Part shown: positions 31,973-40,847 of the stretch, in pieces
How the letters are laid out: every line of letters begins with the position of its first letter
Position numbering within the stretch: position 1 is the stretch's first letter
NCBI GenBank assembly: GCA_963819635.1
Contig: CAWFWX010000003.1
Span: 1,364,001 to 1,428,000, forward strand
Direction of reading: 5' to 3'
DNA from: JACVRW01 sp963819635
GTDB taxonomy: Bacteria > Actinomycetota > Thermoleophilia > Solirubrobacterales > Thermoleophilaceae
DNA: 64,000 nt
Position numbers and translations under genes: made by a program
The notes under the pieces: generated by a model
The model's database searches: none
Seen by the model: only the letters and a program-made list of their open reading frames with translations
What the model was told of the DNA's origin: nothing

Positions 31973-32779
31973 TCAGACTCTTGGCTTGCGCGCCCGTACG
32001 ATCGCCGACGTCGCGTGTTCGTGCACGCGGTGCGTCTCGTTGATCTCGATATCGGTGAGCCCCGCTCCGGCGAGGGCGTCCTCGAACTCGGCGCGCGTGA
32101 GCGCGCCGGCGACGCAGCCGGTCCACTCCTGCATGTCGGCGCGGGTCGCCTCGTCCATGTCGGGGTCGGCGATCACGTCGGACACCGCGAAGCGGCCGCC
32201 AGGGCGCAGGACGCGTGCTGTCTCGGCGAGCACCTTGCGCTTGTCGGCGGCGAGGTTGATCACGCAGTTCGAGATCACGACGTCGACCGAGCCGTCCGCG
32301 AGCGGGATCTCCTCGATGTAGCCCTTCACGAATTCGACGTTCTGCACGCCGGCCTCGGCGGCGTTCGCGCGCGCGAGCTCGAGCATCTCGTCGGTCATAT
32401 CGAGCCCGATCGCCTTGCCGGTCGCGCCGACGCGTCTGGCGGAGATCAGAACGTCGGCGCCGGCGCCCGAGCCCAGGTCGAGCACCGTCTCGCCCTCTTG
32501 GAGGTCGGCGACCGCGGTTGGAACACCACACCCGAGCGAGGCCTCGACCGCGGCCTTCGGCGCGGCCTCACCTTCGTCGGTGTAGAGCGTGTGGCCGAAG
32601 ACCTCGTTGCCGTGCTTGTCGAAGTTCGACATGTCGGGGTCGGTGAAGGCCGCGTCCGACACGCAGCCCGCCTCGCTACCGCAACAGCCGGTTGAGGTCG
32701 CGTCCTTCACCGCGGTCGCAGCGGCGGCGTAGCGCTCCCGCACGCGCTCGCGAATCTCGGTGTCACTCGGGCTCGACAT
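31973..32779 (-). CDS. arsM: Arsenite S-adenosylmethionine methyltransferase
   Basis: 268 residues. SAM motif VLDLGSGAGADVL, N-terminal Cys pair (TGCCGSEAGC, about 31-38), Cys in ISNCVINLAADK and Cys in QEWTGCVAGAL, the three Cys sites needed for As(III) binding. It converts arsenite to methylarsenicals. Divergent from arsR by 100 bp and first gene of an operon with MFS and diiron genes. AGGAGG is not obvious; GAGGCC lies just before ATG 32779. Confidence 0.94.
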   Translation of the reverse strand: MSSPSDTEIRERVRERYAAAATAVKDATSTGCCGSEAGCVSDAAFTDPDMSNFDKHGNEVFGHTLYTDEGEAAPKAAVEASLGCGVPTAVADLQEGETVLDLGSGAGADVLISARRVGATGKAIGLDMTDEMLELARANAAEAGVQNVEFVKGYIEEIPLADGSVDVVISNCVINLAADKRKVLAETARVLRPGGRFAVSDVIADPDMDEATRADMQEWTGCVAGALTRAEFEDALAGAGLTDIEINETHRVHEHATSAIVRARKPRV

Positions 32780-32847
32780 CTGGCCTCCTCACACTTGATA
32801 GATGAATGTCGATACAGGTCGCGCGCCTACTGTACCGGTTAGATAGA

Positions 32848-32857
32848 TAGACGTCTA
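32848..32857. promoter_or_regulatory. Candidate ArsR operator
   Basis: Perfect 10-bp palindrome TAGACGTCTA in the 100-bp arsM-arsR divergent region, within an AT-richer stretch with repeated TAGA words (GATAGATAGACGTCTAGC). It lies 22 bp before the arsR start. ArsR proteins usually bind such short inverted repeats in this position. The match to a known site cannot be verified here. Confidence 0.45.
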
Positions 32858-32879
32858 GCTAGCCGCTAGACTGCCTCCC

Positions 32880-33233
32880 GTGGCGCTTCCAATGCAACTC
32901 GAGCCGAAACAGAAGCGAGCCGCGGGCGAGCGCTGCTGCGAGCCGGTCGTATATCCGGACGTGGAGCGCCAGCAGGCCGAACGCATGGCGGTTCTCGCAA
33001 AGGCGATCGCCGACCCGGTGCGGCTGCAACTCGTGGATGTGCTGCGAAAGCACGCCGGGAAGGTCTGCGTCTGCGAGCTCGTACCGCTCTTCGATCTCTC
33101 GCAACCGACGATCTCGCACCACCTCAAGGTGCTGCGCGACGCCGGCGTCGTGGACTCGGAGCGCCAGGGCCTCTGGGCGTACTACTACGTCGTGCCGGGC
33201 GCCCTTGACGAGCTGTCTGGCTGGCTCACCTAG
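32880..33233 (+). CDS. arsR: ArsR/SmtB-family repressor
   Basis: 117 residues from GTG 32880. Winged-helix domain with QPTISHHLKVLRDAGVV as recognition region. The metalloid site is likely CVCELV (ELCVCDL-type, about 62-67), with extra Cys pair CC at 20-21. It represses until As(III) or Sb(III) binds. Divergent from arsM and followed by arsC and an aquaporin, so it should control both arms. Confidence 0.94.
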   Translation: MALPMQLEPKQKRAAGERCCEPVVYPDVERQQAERMAVLAKAIADPVRLQLVDVLRKHAGKVCVCELVPLFDLSQPTISHHLKVLRDAGVVDSERQGLWAYYYVVPGALDELSGWLT

Positions 33234-33297
33234 CCGCCAACCTCATTGACGTAGCTCTATTTGCAATTGTCGATGTAATGAGCTTCAGTGTGGACCA

Positions 33298-33687
33298 GTG
33301 GTCTACGCGGTGAGAGCCCTGTCCGAGACGGACCACGACCTCAGCGCTTTCGGTATCGACCGATCACGCGTCCTGGTCGGCCATGTCGAGCTCGCGCCCT
33401 CTGAGCGGCAGGTGTTCGTCCAAGCCAAGCGCCTGCACCTATCGGCGCGCGAGTTCGACGTCCTGCACGTGCTTGCGCTCTGCGCGGGTCACGTCGTCAG
33501 CCGCGAACGCATCTACGAGCATGTCTGGGGTCGCGCCATGCCCCACCCCCGCGACCGCGCCGTCGACGTCCACATCCGGCGTCTCCGAACCCGTCTGGCA
33601 GAGGCGTCGCCGAGCTGGCTCTACATCCACACGCACTTCGGCCACGGCTACCGCTTCGAGCCCGAGCGCACCGACGGGCGAGAGTAG
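33298..33687 (+). CDS. Stand-alone OmpR/PhoB-type winged-helix protein
   Basis: 129 residues from GTG 33298. It contains only the C-terminal effector domain of response regulators: LSAREFDVLHVLALCAGHVVSRERI (given as LSAREFDVLHVLAL and GHVVSRERIYEHVWG), then DRAVDVHIRRLRTRL and GHGYRFEP. There is no receiver domain; the first 45 residues have no Asp phosphosite pattern. It lies 12 bp before arsC and 64 bp after arsR. It may act without phosphorylation, or be the remnant of a full regulator. Confidence 0.85.
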   Translation: MVYAVRALSETDHDLSAFGIDRSRVLVGHVELAPSERQVFVQAKRLHLSAREFDVLHVLALCAGHVVSRERIYEHVWGRAMPHPRDRAVDVHIRRLRTRLAEASPSWLYIHTHFGHGYRFEPERTDGRE

Positions 33688-33699
33688 GAGGATCCGACG

Positions 33700-34317
33700 T
33701 TGAAGTACGTCGTCTTCGTTTGCACGCACAACGCCGGGCGCTCGCAGATGGCACAGGCGTTCTTCGAGCGCCACGCGCCCGCCGACATTCGAGCCGAATC
33801 AGCCGGACAGGAGCCGGCCGACGAGGTCTGGCCCGAGGTCGTCGAGGCCATGCAGGAGGTCGGGATCGACCTCTCCCGCCGTCGCCCCAAGAAGCTCACC
33901 CTGGAGATGCAGCTGCACGCCGACTGGGCGATCACCCTCGCCTGCGGCGCTCAGTGCCCCTACGTCCCCTCCACGGTCGAGGACTGGGACATCCCGGATC
34001 CCGGCGGGAAACCGCTCGAGGAGGTGAGGGTGATCCGCGATGCGGTCGAGGCGCGCGTCAAGGACCTGATCGCGAGCCGCCTGGACGCCATCCGGGCCGA
34101 CCGAACCAGTCACCAGATTCGGCTCCAGCGGCTACTTCCGGACCTCGTCAACGAGTTCGGCGGCGTGCGCTCGGACGGCGAGATCAGGACCTGCGCGGAC
34201 GCCATCCTGTCCGAGTACGACGAGGTCCCGGTGCGCTCGTTCGTGATGACCCTCGCCCATCGCCGCACGCGCGCGTGCCTGGCCGCCGAGACCTGCGAGC
34301 CACTGCTCACCGCCTAG
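33700..34317 (+). CDS. arsC: Arsenate reductase (LMW-phosphatase type) with C-terminal helical domain
   Basis: 205 residues. N-terminal 130 residues form the arsenate reductase with active site CTHNAGRS (C8, N11, R14) and the cysteine relay C82/C86 (ACGAQCPYVP), the thioredoxin/mycoredoxin class. Residues about 130-195 are a three-helix domain (LLPDLVNEFGGVRSDGEI, CADAILSEYDEVPVRSFV) seen fused to ArsC in other actinobacteria. TTG 33700 is supported by AGGAGG 8 nt upstream. It produces As(III) for ArsM or the aquaporin. Confidence 0.92.
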   Translation: MKYVVFVCTHNAGRSQMAQAFFERHAPADIRAESAGQEPADEVWPEVVEAMQEVGIDLSRRRPKKLTLEMQLHADWAITLACGAQCPYVPSTVEDWDIPDPGGKPLEEVRVIRDAVEARVKDLIASRLDAIRADRTSHQIRLQRLLPDLVNEFGGVRSDGEIRTCADAILSEYDEVPVRSFVMTLAHRRTRACLAAETCEPLLTA

Positions 34318-34337
34318 GCGCGCGTCATAAGGCCCCC

Positions 34338-35093
34338 ATGACAACCCCGACAGCCACCGATCGGCCGGCGGCGCAGTCGAACGGCAAGCTGCAGTCCACT
34401 CGACCCGCACTGGCGCGCCGCTCGGCGTCCGAGGCGCTCGCCGCGTTCGCGCTTGTGTTCGCCGGCTGCGGCGCGATCGTTGCCGATGCGCAGTACAACG
34501 GAGCCCTGGGTGCGGTCGGCGTCAGCCTCGTCTTCGGGCTGATCATCATGGTGATGGTCTACGCGACCGGTCACCTCTCGGGCGCCCACATCAACCCGGC
34601 GGTGACAATCGCGTTCACGCTCAGCCGCCACTTTCCCGCTCGCGACGCGGTCGCGTACGTCGCCGCCCAGTTGATCGGCGCGACCGCCGGCGCGCTCGTT
34701 CTGCTGGCCGTCTGGCCGGACCAACCGGGCGCTCTCGGGGCGACGGTCCCGAGCGTCGGCGCAGGCAGCGCCTTCGTCTATGAGCTCGTGCTCACGGCGT
34801 TCCTGATGTTCGTGATCATGGCCGTCGCCACCGACACCCGCGCCGTCGGCGCGGCCGCGGCCATCGCGATCGGAGGGACCGTCGGCCTCGACGCCCTCTT
34901 CGGCGGGCCGGTGACGGGTGCGTCGATGAACCCGGCGCGCTCGTTCGGTCCCGCGCTCGCCGCCGGGGAATGGAGCGACTTCTGGATCTACGTGCTCGGT
35001 CCGCTCGCGGGAGCTGCACTTGGCGCCTTGGCGTACCAGCTCGTGCGCGGCGAGGCGCAGCCGATCCCGGAGGAGGTTCCGGCAGGTGTCTGA
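34338..35093 (+). CDS. MIP-family channel (aquaporin, AqpS-like)
   Basis: 251 residues with six transmembrane segments and the two half-helix motifs NPAV (GAHINPAVTIAFTLS) and NPAR (GASMNPARSFGPAL). An extra 25-30 residues precede the first helix. It sits directly after arsC. No ArsB or Acr3 pump is present, so, as with Sinorhizobium AqpS, arsenite made by ArsC may leave by this channel; this is an analogy. It overlaps the next gene by 8 nt. Confidence 0.9.
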   Translation: MTTPTATDRPAAQSNGKLQSTRPALARRSASEALAAFALVFAGCGAIVADAQYNGALGAVGVSLVFGLIIMVMVYATGHLSGAHINPAVTIAFTLSRHFPARDAVAYVAAQLIGATAGALVLLAVWPDQPGALGATVPSVGAGSAFVYELVLTAFLMFVIMAVATDTRAVGAAAAIAIGGTVGLDALFGGPVTGASMNPARSFGPALAAGEWSDFWIYVLGPLAGAALGALAYQLVRGEAQPIPEEVPAGV

Positions 35094-35810
35094 CGCGGTC
35101 GCGGTGATCACGGACATCCACGCCAACCTGCCGGCGCTCGAGGCCGCGCTCGAGCGGATCGAGGAGCTCGAGATCGAGCGCGTGTACTGCGGCGGCGACC
35201 TGGTCGGATACGGCCCGCATCCGAACGAGGTCTGCGCCCTCATCGAGGAGCGCGGCATCCCGACGATCTACGGCAACTACGACTACGCGATCGGGCGCGA
35301 CCTCGAGGACTGCGGCTGCGCCTACCCGACCCAGCACGAGCGTGACCTCGGCCAGCGCTCGGTCGACTGGACGCTCGAGCACACGGATCGAGCGCGCAAA
35401 GGAGTTCATGCGCGAGCTGCCCTTCGACCTGCGCTTCGAGGTCGGCGACAGCCACGTCCACCTCGTGCACGGGTCGCCGCGCAAGGTGAACGAGTACCTG
35501 TTCGAGGAGAAGCCGGCCTCCCTCTACGAGCGCCTGGCCGCCGCGGAGGAGGCGGACACGCTCGTCTTCGGGCACACGCACAAGCCGTGGATGCGCGAGC
35601 ACGGGGGCGTGCTGTTCGTGAACTGCGGCTCGGTCGGCAAGCCGAAGGACGGCGACCCGCGCGCAGCGTTCGCGCTGCTGCGGCCGGGCGCCGGGCACCC
35701 GGAGGTCACGCATCGAGCGCGTCGCCTACGACGCCGAGGCGGTGGCACGGGAGGTGGCGGCCGCCGGGCTGCCGGAGGAGTACGCGGACAAGCTCCTGGT
35801 GGCGACCTAG
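35086..35810 (+). pseudogene. Calcineurin-like metallophosphatase, two frameshifts
   Basis: YfcE/MJ0936-type phosphoesterase of about 240 residues once two single-base insertions are removed. Metal motifs are DIHAN, GGDLVGYGPHP, YGNYD, HGSP and FGHTHKPW. The frame changes near 35392 (EHTD to ERAKEFMREL) and again near 35707 (PEVT to IERVAYDAEAV). Both sites have one extra base in the same local sequence, ACG-N-ATCGAGCGCG. GTG 35086 overlaps the aquaporin stop. Either a broken gene or two sequencing insertions; its role with arsenic genes is unknown. Confidence 0.8.
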
Positions 35811-35897
35811 CGGCCCTCGCCGGGGTCCTCCGAAGTGAGGATTGACTTGCGTTGAGCGCTGGAGGATGGTTGGAGCACGCCTTCCGACGCGCACTTC

Positions 35898-37676
35898 ATG
35901 AGTCTCTCGGCCGGCTCGGTCGTCGCTGGACACCGGGTCGAAGAGCTTGTGGCCCGGGGCGGAATGGGCGTCGTGTATCGCGTCACGCATGTGGCTCTCG
36001 AGCGGGAGCGAGCGCTCAAGCTGATCGCTCCGGAGCTCGCGGCGGACGAACGCTTCCGGAGCCGCTTCCGGCGCGAGTGGAGGGTGGCCGCCTCCATCGA
36101 CCATCCGCATGCCATCCCCATCTACGACGCCGGCGAGACGGACGGACTGCTCTACATCGTCATGCAGTTCGTGCCCGGAACGGATCTGCGCCAGATGTGC
36201 CGGAGCGGCCCGCTTGCCCCCGACCTCGCGGCTGTGATCGTTGATCAGGTCGGCGGGGCGCTGGATGCCGCGCATGCCCGTGGGCTGATCCATCGCGACG
36301 TCAAGCCGGCAAACATCCTGGTGGAGACGCGTCCCGGCGAGCCGCACGCATTCCTCACTGACTTCGGCTTGACGAAGAACCTTGGATCGACGGTCCAGCT
36401 GACCGACCAGGGTGGCTGGGTCGGGACGGTGGACTACGTCGCTCCCGAGCAGATCGAGGGCAAGGCCGTCGACGCGAGGACCGACATCTACGGGCTCGGC
36501 TGCGTCGCATACAACGCGCTCACCGGCGAGATCCCGTTCCCGCGGGACAACGACGTCGCCAAGATCTGGGCCCACCTGAACGATCCACCGCCCTCGCTCA
36601 CCGAGCGCGTACCGGACGTGCCGGAGGCGCTCGACCAGGTCGTCGCCCGCGCGATGGCGAAGGATCCGGAGGAGAGGTTCCCCTCGGCCGGCGATCTCGG
36701 CCGCGCAATGCTGGCGGCCGCTCGAGGAGAGACGTACACCGGCCCGGAGCGCAGCGTCGCCAGCGGCGACGCCTCACCCACCAAAGCCGCGACGCGGACT
36801 TCCGCCGTCCCGCTCAGCCGCCGTATCCGAACCTACGGGCGGGAGTACAGACGGGTCGGCTCTGTGACAGTGCTCCTGTCGGTCATTCTCGCCCTCGCGG
36901 TCGTCGCCGTCGCGCTGATGGACGGTGACAGCGGGTCGCCTGTCGCCACCCAGCGTCCGCTCGTCGCCTATCAATCCGAGGTCGGCCAGATCTGCGACGA
37001 GCTCAATGAGGTGAATCAGGCAGCCCCGCAGAGGGCCAGCGCGTATCGGAAGCGCGTGCACGAAGCGACGAGCCTCCAAGCTCTACACGCCGCCATCGTC
37101 GACGAGACCGTTTACTCCATCACGGTCGCCAACAACCTGAGCTCGCGGCTCGCAGGCCTCGATGCTCCACGGGCGAGGCTCGGGACCAGCCAGCGCCGGG
37201 CGGTCGCCAGCTGGAAGCAGAACGTGCGGAGGGCACAGGCCTACCGTGACCGGCTCACGCGAGTCCGGAGCTACCGCGACCTCGATCGGGTGGTCCGGCA
37301 GTTCGACCAGCGCCAGCGAACCGTTCAAGAGCGGAGCAACGCGAGGACCATGGAGGGCCTCCACAGACTGGGAGGCCCCGAGTGCAAGATCGAGATCCCG
37401 CCAGCGCGGAAGGTGATCAAGCTCCCCAAAGACCCCGACGCGCCGCGCGGCTCCTCCGGGAATGGCAGCGGCAACCAGCATGTGAACCCGAACTCGCTAC
37501 CTCCAAGTGCAGGAACGGGAAACTTGAACGCTCCGGACTCAGGCACCCCGGCGCCGGACCTGAACGCGCCGGCTCCAGACTCGAGCGCGCCGCCGGCCCC
37601 GAACCTTGCCCCACCGGCCTACGCGGCGCCCCCTGGCGACACAGGCAGTCCCGAAATTATTGGCCCGGAGCCCTAA
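35898..37676 (+). CDS. Membrane Ser/Thr protein kinase (PknB type)
   Basis: 592 residues. Kinase domain about 10-270: glycine loop ARGGMGVVY, catalytic Lys41 (RALKL), HRDVKPANI with D134, DFG with D155, VAPEQ. One transmembrane helix at about 321-341. The outside region (342-592) is a helical domain with a Cys pair, then a Pro/Asn/Ala-rich low-complexity tail (APDLNAPAPDSSAPPAP). No PASTA repeats, so the signal sensed differs from PknB of the cell-wall pathway. Alone in its transcription unit. Confidence 0.94.
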   Translation: MSLSAGSVVAGHRVEELVARGGMGVVYRVTHVALERERALKLIAPELAADERFRSRFRREWRVAASIDHPHAIPIYDAGETDGLLYIVMQFVPGTDLRQMCRSGPLAPDLAAVIVDQVGGALDAAHARGLIHRDVKPANILVETRPGEPHAFLTDFGLTKNLGSTVQLTDQGGWVGTVDYVAPEQIEGKAVDARTDIYGLGCVAYNALTGEIPFPRDNDVAKIWAHLNDPPPSLTERVPDVPEALDQVVARAMAKDPEERFPSAGDLGRAMLAAARGETYTGPERSVASGDASPTKAATRTSAVPLSRRIRTYGREYRRVGSVTVLLSVILALAVVAVALMDGDSGSPVATQRPLVAYQSEVGQICDELNEVNQAAPQRASAYRKRVHEATSLQALHAAIVDETVYSITVANNLSSRLAGLDAPRARLGTSQRRAVASWKQNVRRAQAYRDRLTRVRSYRDLDRVVRQFDQRQRTVQERSNARTMEGLHRLGGPECKIEIPPARKVIKLPKDPDAPRGSSGNGSGNQHVNPNSLPPSAGTGNLNAPDSGTPAPDLNAPAPDSSAPPAPNLAPPAYAAPPGDTGSPEIIGPEP

Positions 37677-37704
37677 TCCCGGCGACGGTTCCGGCGACTG
37701 AGCG

Positions 37705-38628
37705 TCAGGCGGCCAGCTGCTCGACGGCGGCGAGGTCGAAGTCGCCGTAATCGGTGCCCAGGCCCTGTGCGACCTGCGCCGCCGCCGCGCAGCCGAGCAC
37801 GGCCGCGGCGCGGCGATCGCGGCCCAGGCTGAGGCCGCGCAGGAAGCCGGCTGAGAAGGCGTCGCCGCAGCCGGTGGTGTCGACGGCGTCGACGTCGAAG
37901 GCGGGGATCATCTCCGCGCCCTGCTCGTCGAGCACCATGACGCCCTCGGCGCCGCAGGTCGCCGCCACGCAGCCGACTCCGCGCTCGAGGAGGGCGCGGC
38001 CGCCGGCCTCGAGCTCGTCCGTGCCGGTGAGCGCCAGCACCTGCTCGCGGTTCGGCAGGAAGTAGTCGAGCTCCGCGAGCGCGGGCGCGATCCAGTCGAG
38101 CAGGCCGGGCTCGCCCGGAGCGAGCACGTCGGCCGACGTGACCACTCCGTTCTCGCGCGCGCGCGCGAGCAGCGGCGCGGCGGCCTCACCGCCCATGAAC
38201 TCGGGGCCGCCCAGGTGCAGATGGGTGGCCGCGTCGATCTCCGCCGTGGGAACGTCGTCCGGGCCGAAGCTGCCGTTGGCCCCGACGACATGAAACGCCG
38301 GCCGCTCGCCGCTCGGCCGGATCGGCAGGACGCTGGCGGATGTCTGCACGTCGTCGCGGCGCACGAGCAGCCCGGTGTCCACGCCGTCGCGCTCCAGCAG
38401 GGCAAGCAGCATGTCCCCGGCCGCATCGCGCCCGATCGCGCCCGCGCTCTTGACCGATGCGCCGAGCTTCGCGAGCACGAGCGCGGTTCCGCCGGCGGAC
38501 CCCGCGGCGGTGATGCGGATCTCCTCCACCAGCTCGCCGCCCTGCCCCTCGGGGATCGTCTCGACGGGCCGGACGAGCACGTCCAGCACGTGGACGCCGA
38601 CGCAGAGCGCCCTCATCTCACCCGTCAC
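37705..38628 (-). CDS. PfkB-family sugar kinase
   Basis: 307 residues. Ribokinase/PfkB fold with the N-terminal GGTALVLAKLGA block and the C-terminal signature DTTGCGDAFSAGFL holding the catalytic Asp. GTG 38628 overlaps the aldolase stop by GTGA and has GGAGGG 6 nt upstream; an in-frame ATG at 38616 is an alternative. Paired with a class II aldolase, it may phosphorylate a ketose or a related substrate. Sugar specificity not readable. Confidence 0.9.
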   Translation of the reverse strand: MTGEMRALCVGVHVLDVLVRPVETIPEGQGGELVEEIRITAAGSAGGTALVLAKLGASVKSAGAIGRDAAGDMLLALLERDGVDTGLLVRRDDVQTSASVLPIRPSGERPAFHVVGANGSFGPDDVPTAEIDAATHLHLGGPEFMGGEAAAPLLARARENGVVTSADVLAPGEPGLLDWIAPALAELDYFLPNREQVLALTGTDELEAGGRALLERGVGCVAATCGAEGVMVLDEQGAEMIPAFDVDAVDTTGCGDAFSAGFLRGLSLGRDRRAAAVLGCAAAAQVAQGLGTDYGDFDLAAVEQLAA

Positions 38629-39284
38629 GACTCGCCCTCCACCCTGCGCGTCGTGCCGTAGCCGCGCGACAGCGCCGCGGCCACCACCGCCTCGCGCTCC
38701 TCGGGGCCGAGCGCTCGCGGCTCGCCGAGCGCCGCCGCTCGCCAGTAGACGGTGCAGGCCCACTCGAGCAGCAGGGCGAGCTCGAGCGCCTCGTCCGCGT
38801 CGTTTCCGTGGACGATGGCGCCGTGGTTCGCCATCAGCGCCGCGCGGCGTCCCTCGAGCGCGTCGCACACCGAGCGGGCGAGCTCGGGGGTGCCGAAGGT
38901 CGCGTACGGGGCCACCGGCACCGTTCCTCCGAACTGCAGCATCCCGTAGTGCACGCACGGCACCTCGTCGACGACGCACGAGAGCGCGGTGGCCATCGGC
39001 GCATGCGTGTGCACGACCGCGCCGGCGTCGTAGCGCCGGTAGATGCCGAGGTGGAGGTCGAGCTCGGACGTCGGGGCGAGCTCGCCGTCGACGTGCGCTC
39101 CATCCAGGTCGACCACGCTCACCTGCTCGGGCTCGAGCTCCGCGAGCACGGCACCGGTGGGCGTGATCGCGACCTCGTTGCCGCTCCGGGCGCTCACGTT
39201 GCCAGAGGTGCCGAGCACCAGCCCCTCGCCGGCCAGCCGCCGGCTGACGGCCGCCACCCGTTCCCGTTCCCGCTCGAGGACCAC
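38625..39284 (-). CDS. Class II aldolase (FucA/AraD family)
   Basis: 219 residues, the usual size. Zn ligands in VVHTHAPMATAL and a third His in LMANHGAIVHG; phosphate-binding SGNVSAR and TPTG near the N-terminus. I start it at GTG 39284, because the frame upstream has no family sequence. It is translationally coupled to the kinase, giving a kinase-aldolase pair for a deoxy or minor sugar. It could also be a decarboxylase or epimerase of the same fold. Confidence 0.88.
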   Translation of the reverse strand: MVLERERERVAAVSRRLAGEGLVLGTSGNVSARSGNEVAITPTGAVLAELEPEQVSVVDLDGAHVDGELAPTSELDLHLGIYRRYDAGAVVHTHAPMATALSCVVDEVPCVHYGMLQFGGTVPVAPYATFGTPELARSVCDALEGRRAALMANHGAIVHGNDADEALELALLLEWACTVYWRAAALGEPRALGPEEREAVVAAALSRGYGTTRRVEGES

Positions 39285-39350
39285 CGCGGCATCGTATGCG
39301 GATACAACCGGCGCGCTCGCAGGTATCTCCGTGGAAGAGTTCGCGGTCCC

Positions 39351-40847
39351 ATGGAACACCGCGATATCAGCCGGCGTGAGCTGCTCGAGGCGGGCGTCGT
39401 CGCGGGCGCCGGAGCGCTCGCCGCCGGCGCCCCGGCGGCCGAGGCGGCGCGGCGCCGGCGCAGACGCGTCTCGCGGCACGCGGACGTGGTCGTGATCGGC
39501 GCCGGGCTCGCCGGCCTGACCGCGGCGCGCGAGCTCGCGAGGGACGACCGCTCGGTGGTGCTGCTGGAGGCCCGCAACCGCGTGGGCGGGCGCGTGCTGA
39601 ACAGGCCGATCGGGGGCGGCAAGGAATCGGAAGCCGGCGGCACCTTCGCCGGGCCGACCCAGAACCACATCCTGGGACTCGCCACCGAGCTCGGCATCGG
39701 CACCTTCCCGACCTTCAACGAGGGCGAGAACGTCTACTTCGTCGACGGCGAGCGCACGACCTACAGCGACTCCGGGCCGACCGGCACGGCGCCGCCCGAT
39801 CCGACCATCATCCCCGACCTCGCGACGGTGGTGGCCCGGCTCGACGAGATGTCGAAGGAGGTGCCGGTCGACGCGCCCTGGGAGGCGGCGTCCGCCGGCG
39901 ACTGGGACGGCCAGACGCTCCAGCAGTGGATCGACGCGAACAGCGCGAGCCCGCGCTTCCGCGCGCTCGTGCCCGCGGCCACGCGGCCGATCTTCGGCGC
40001 CGAGCCGCGCGAGCTGTCGCTCCTCTTCACGCTGTTCTACATCGCGGCGTCGGGCGACGAGCAGAACGTCGGGACCTTCGAGCGCAACTTCAACACGCGC
40101 GACGGGGCGCAGATGTTCCGCTTCGAGGGCGGCTCGGCACGGATCGCGCGCCGGCTCGCGCGCAAGCTCGGCTCACGGGTGAAGCTGGGCACGCCGGTCG
40201 GCACGATCGAGATCCGCCGGGGCGGGGTGCGCGTGGTATCGAAGCGTCATGTCGTGACGGCGAGGCGCGTGATCGTCGCGGTGCCGCCGGTGCTCGCGGG
40301 GCGGATCCGCTACAGCCCGGGTCTCCCGGACTCCCGCCGCGGTCTCACCGAGGCGATGCCGCAGGGCACCCTGCTCAAGGTCACCGCCGTGTACGACCGG
40401 CCGTTCTGGCGCGAGGCGGGCCTCAACGGCACGGCCGTGTCGCTGAACGGGCCGGTGAACGCGACCTTCGACGACTCGCCGCCGGACGGCTCCCCGGGTG
40501 TCCTGTTCGGATTCGTGGGCGGCGACGAGGGCCGCCGCTTCCGCGGGCAGTCGAAGGCGGACCGGCGCGCCGCCGTCCTGAAGAACTTCGCCGACTACTT
40601 CGGCGAGCAGGCGCTCCGCCCGCGCAGGTACTTCGAGACCGACTGGCCGGGCGCGAGGTGGTCGCGCGGCGGACCGGTCGGGATTGCGGGCCCGGGAGTG
40701 CTGCTGAACCACGGGCCCGCGCTGCGCGCGCCCGTCGGCCCGATCCACTGGGCCGGCACGGAGACCTCGAACTACTGGAACGGCTACATGGACGGGGCGG
40801 TGCGGTCCGGCAAGCGCGCCGCGCAAGAGGTGATCGACGAGCTGTGA
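39351..40847 (+). CDS. Flavin monoamine oxidase family protein, Tat-exported
   Basis: 498 residues. Twin-arginine signal (DISRRELLEAGVVAGAGALAA near the N-terminus, split as DISRRELLEAG and VVAGAGALAA). FAD Rossmann motif VVVIGAGLAGLTAARELA, RVGGR, and the C-terminal FAD block GPIHWAGTETSNYWNGYMDGA (split: GPIHWAGTETS, YWNGYMDGA). Oxidises primary or secondary amines, with H2O2 as by-product. GTGA overlap with the following secreted gene suggests cotranscription. The substrate is unknown. Confidence 0.92.
   Translation: MEHRDISRRELLEAGVVAGAGALAAGAPAAEAARRRRRRVSRHADVVVIGAGLAGLTAARELARDDRSVVLLEARNRVGGRVLNRPIGGGKESEAGGTFAGPTQNHILGLATELGIGTFPTFNEGENVYFVDGERTTYSDSGPTGTAPPDPTIIPDLATVVARLDEMSKEVPVDAPWEAASAGDWDGQTLQQWIDANSASPRFRALVPAATRPIFGAEPRELSLLFTLFYIAASGDEQNVGTFERNFNTRDGAQMFRFEGGSARIARRLARKLGSRVKLGTPVGTIEIRRGGVRVVSKRHVVTARRVIVAVPPVLAGRIRYSPGLPDSRRGLTEAMPQGTLLKVTAVYDRPFWREAGLNGTAVSLNGPVNATFDDSPPDGSPGVLFGFVGGDEGRRFRGQSKADRRAAVLKNFADYFGEQALRPRRYFETDWPGARWSRGGPVGIAGPGVLLNHGPALRAPVGPIHWAGTETSNYWNGYMDGAVRSGKRAAQEVIDEL

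Noticed and set aside
33298..33687. Possible broken response regulator with a lost receiver domain
   Set aside because: No receiver remnant (DD, phospho-Asp or KP motifs) in any frame between 33234 and 33350, so a stand-alone effector protein is the simpler reading.
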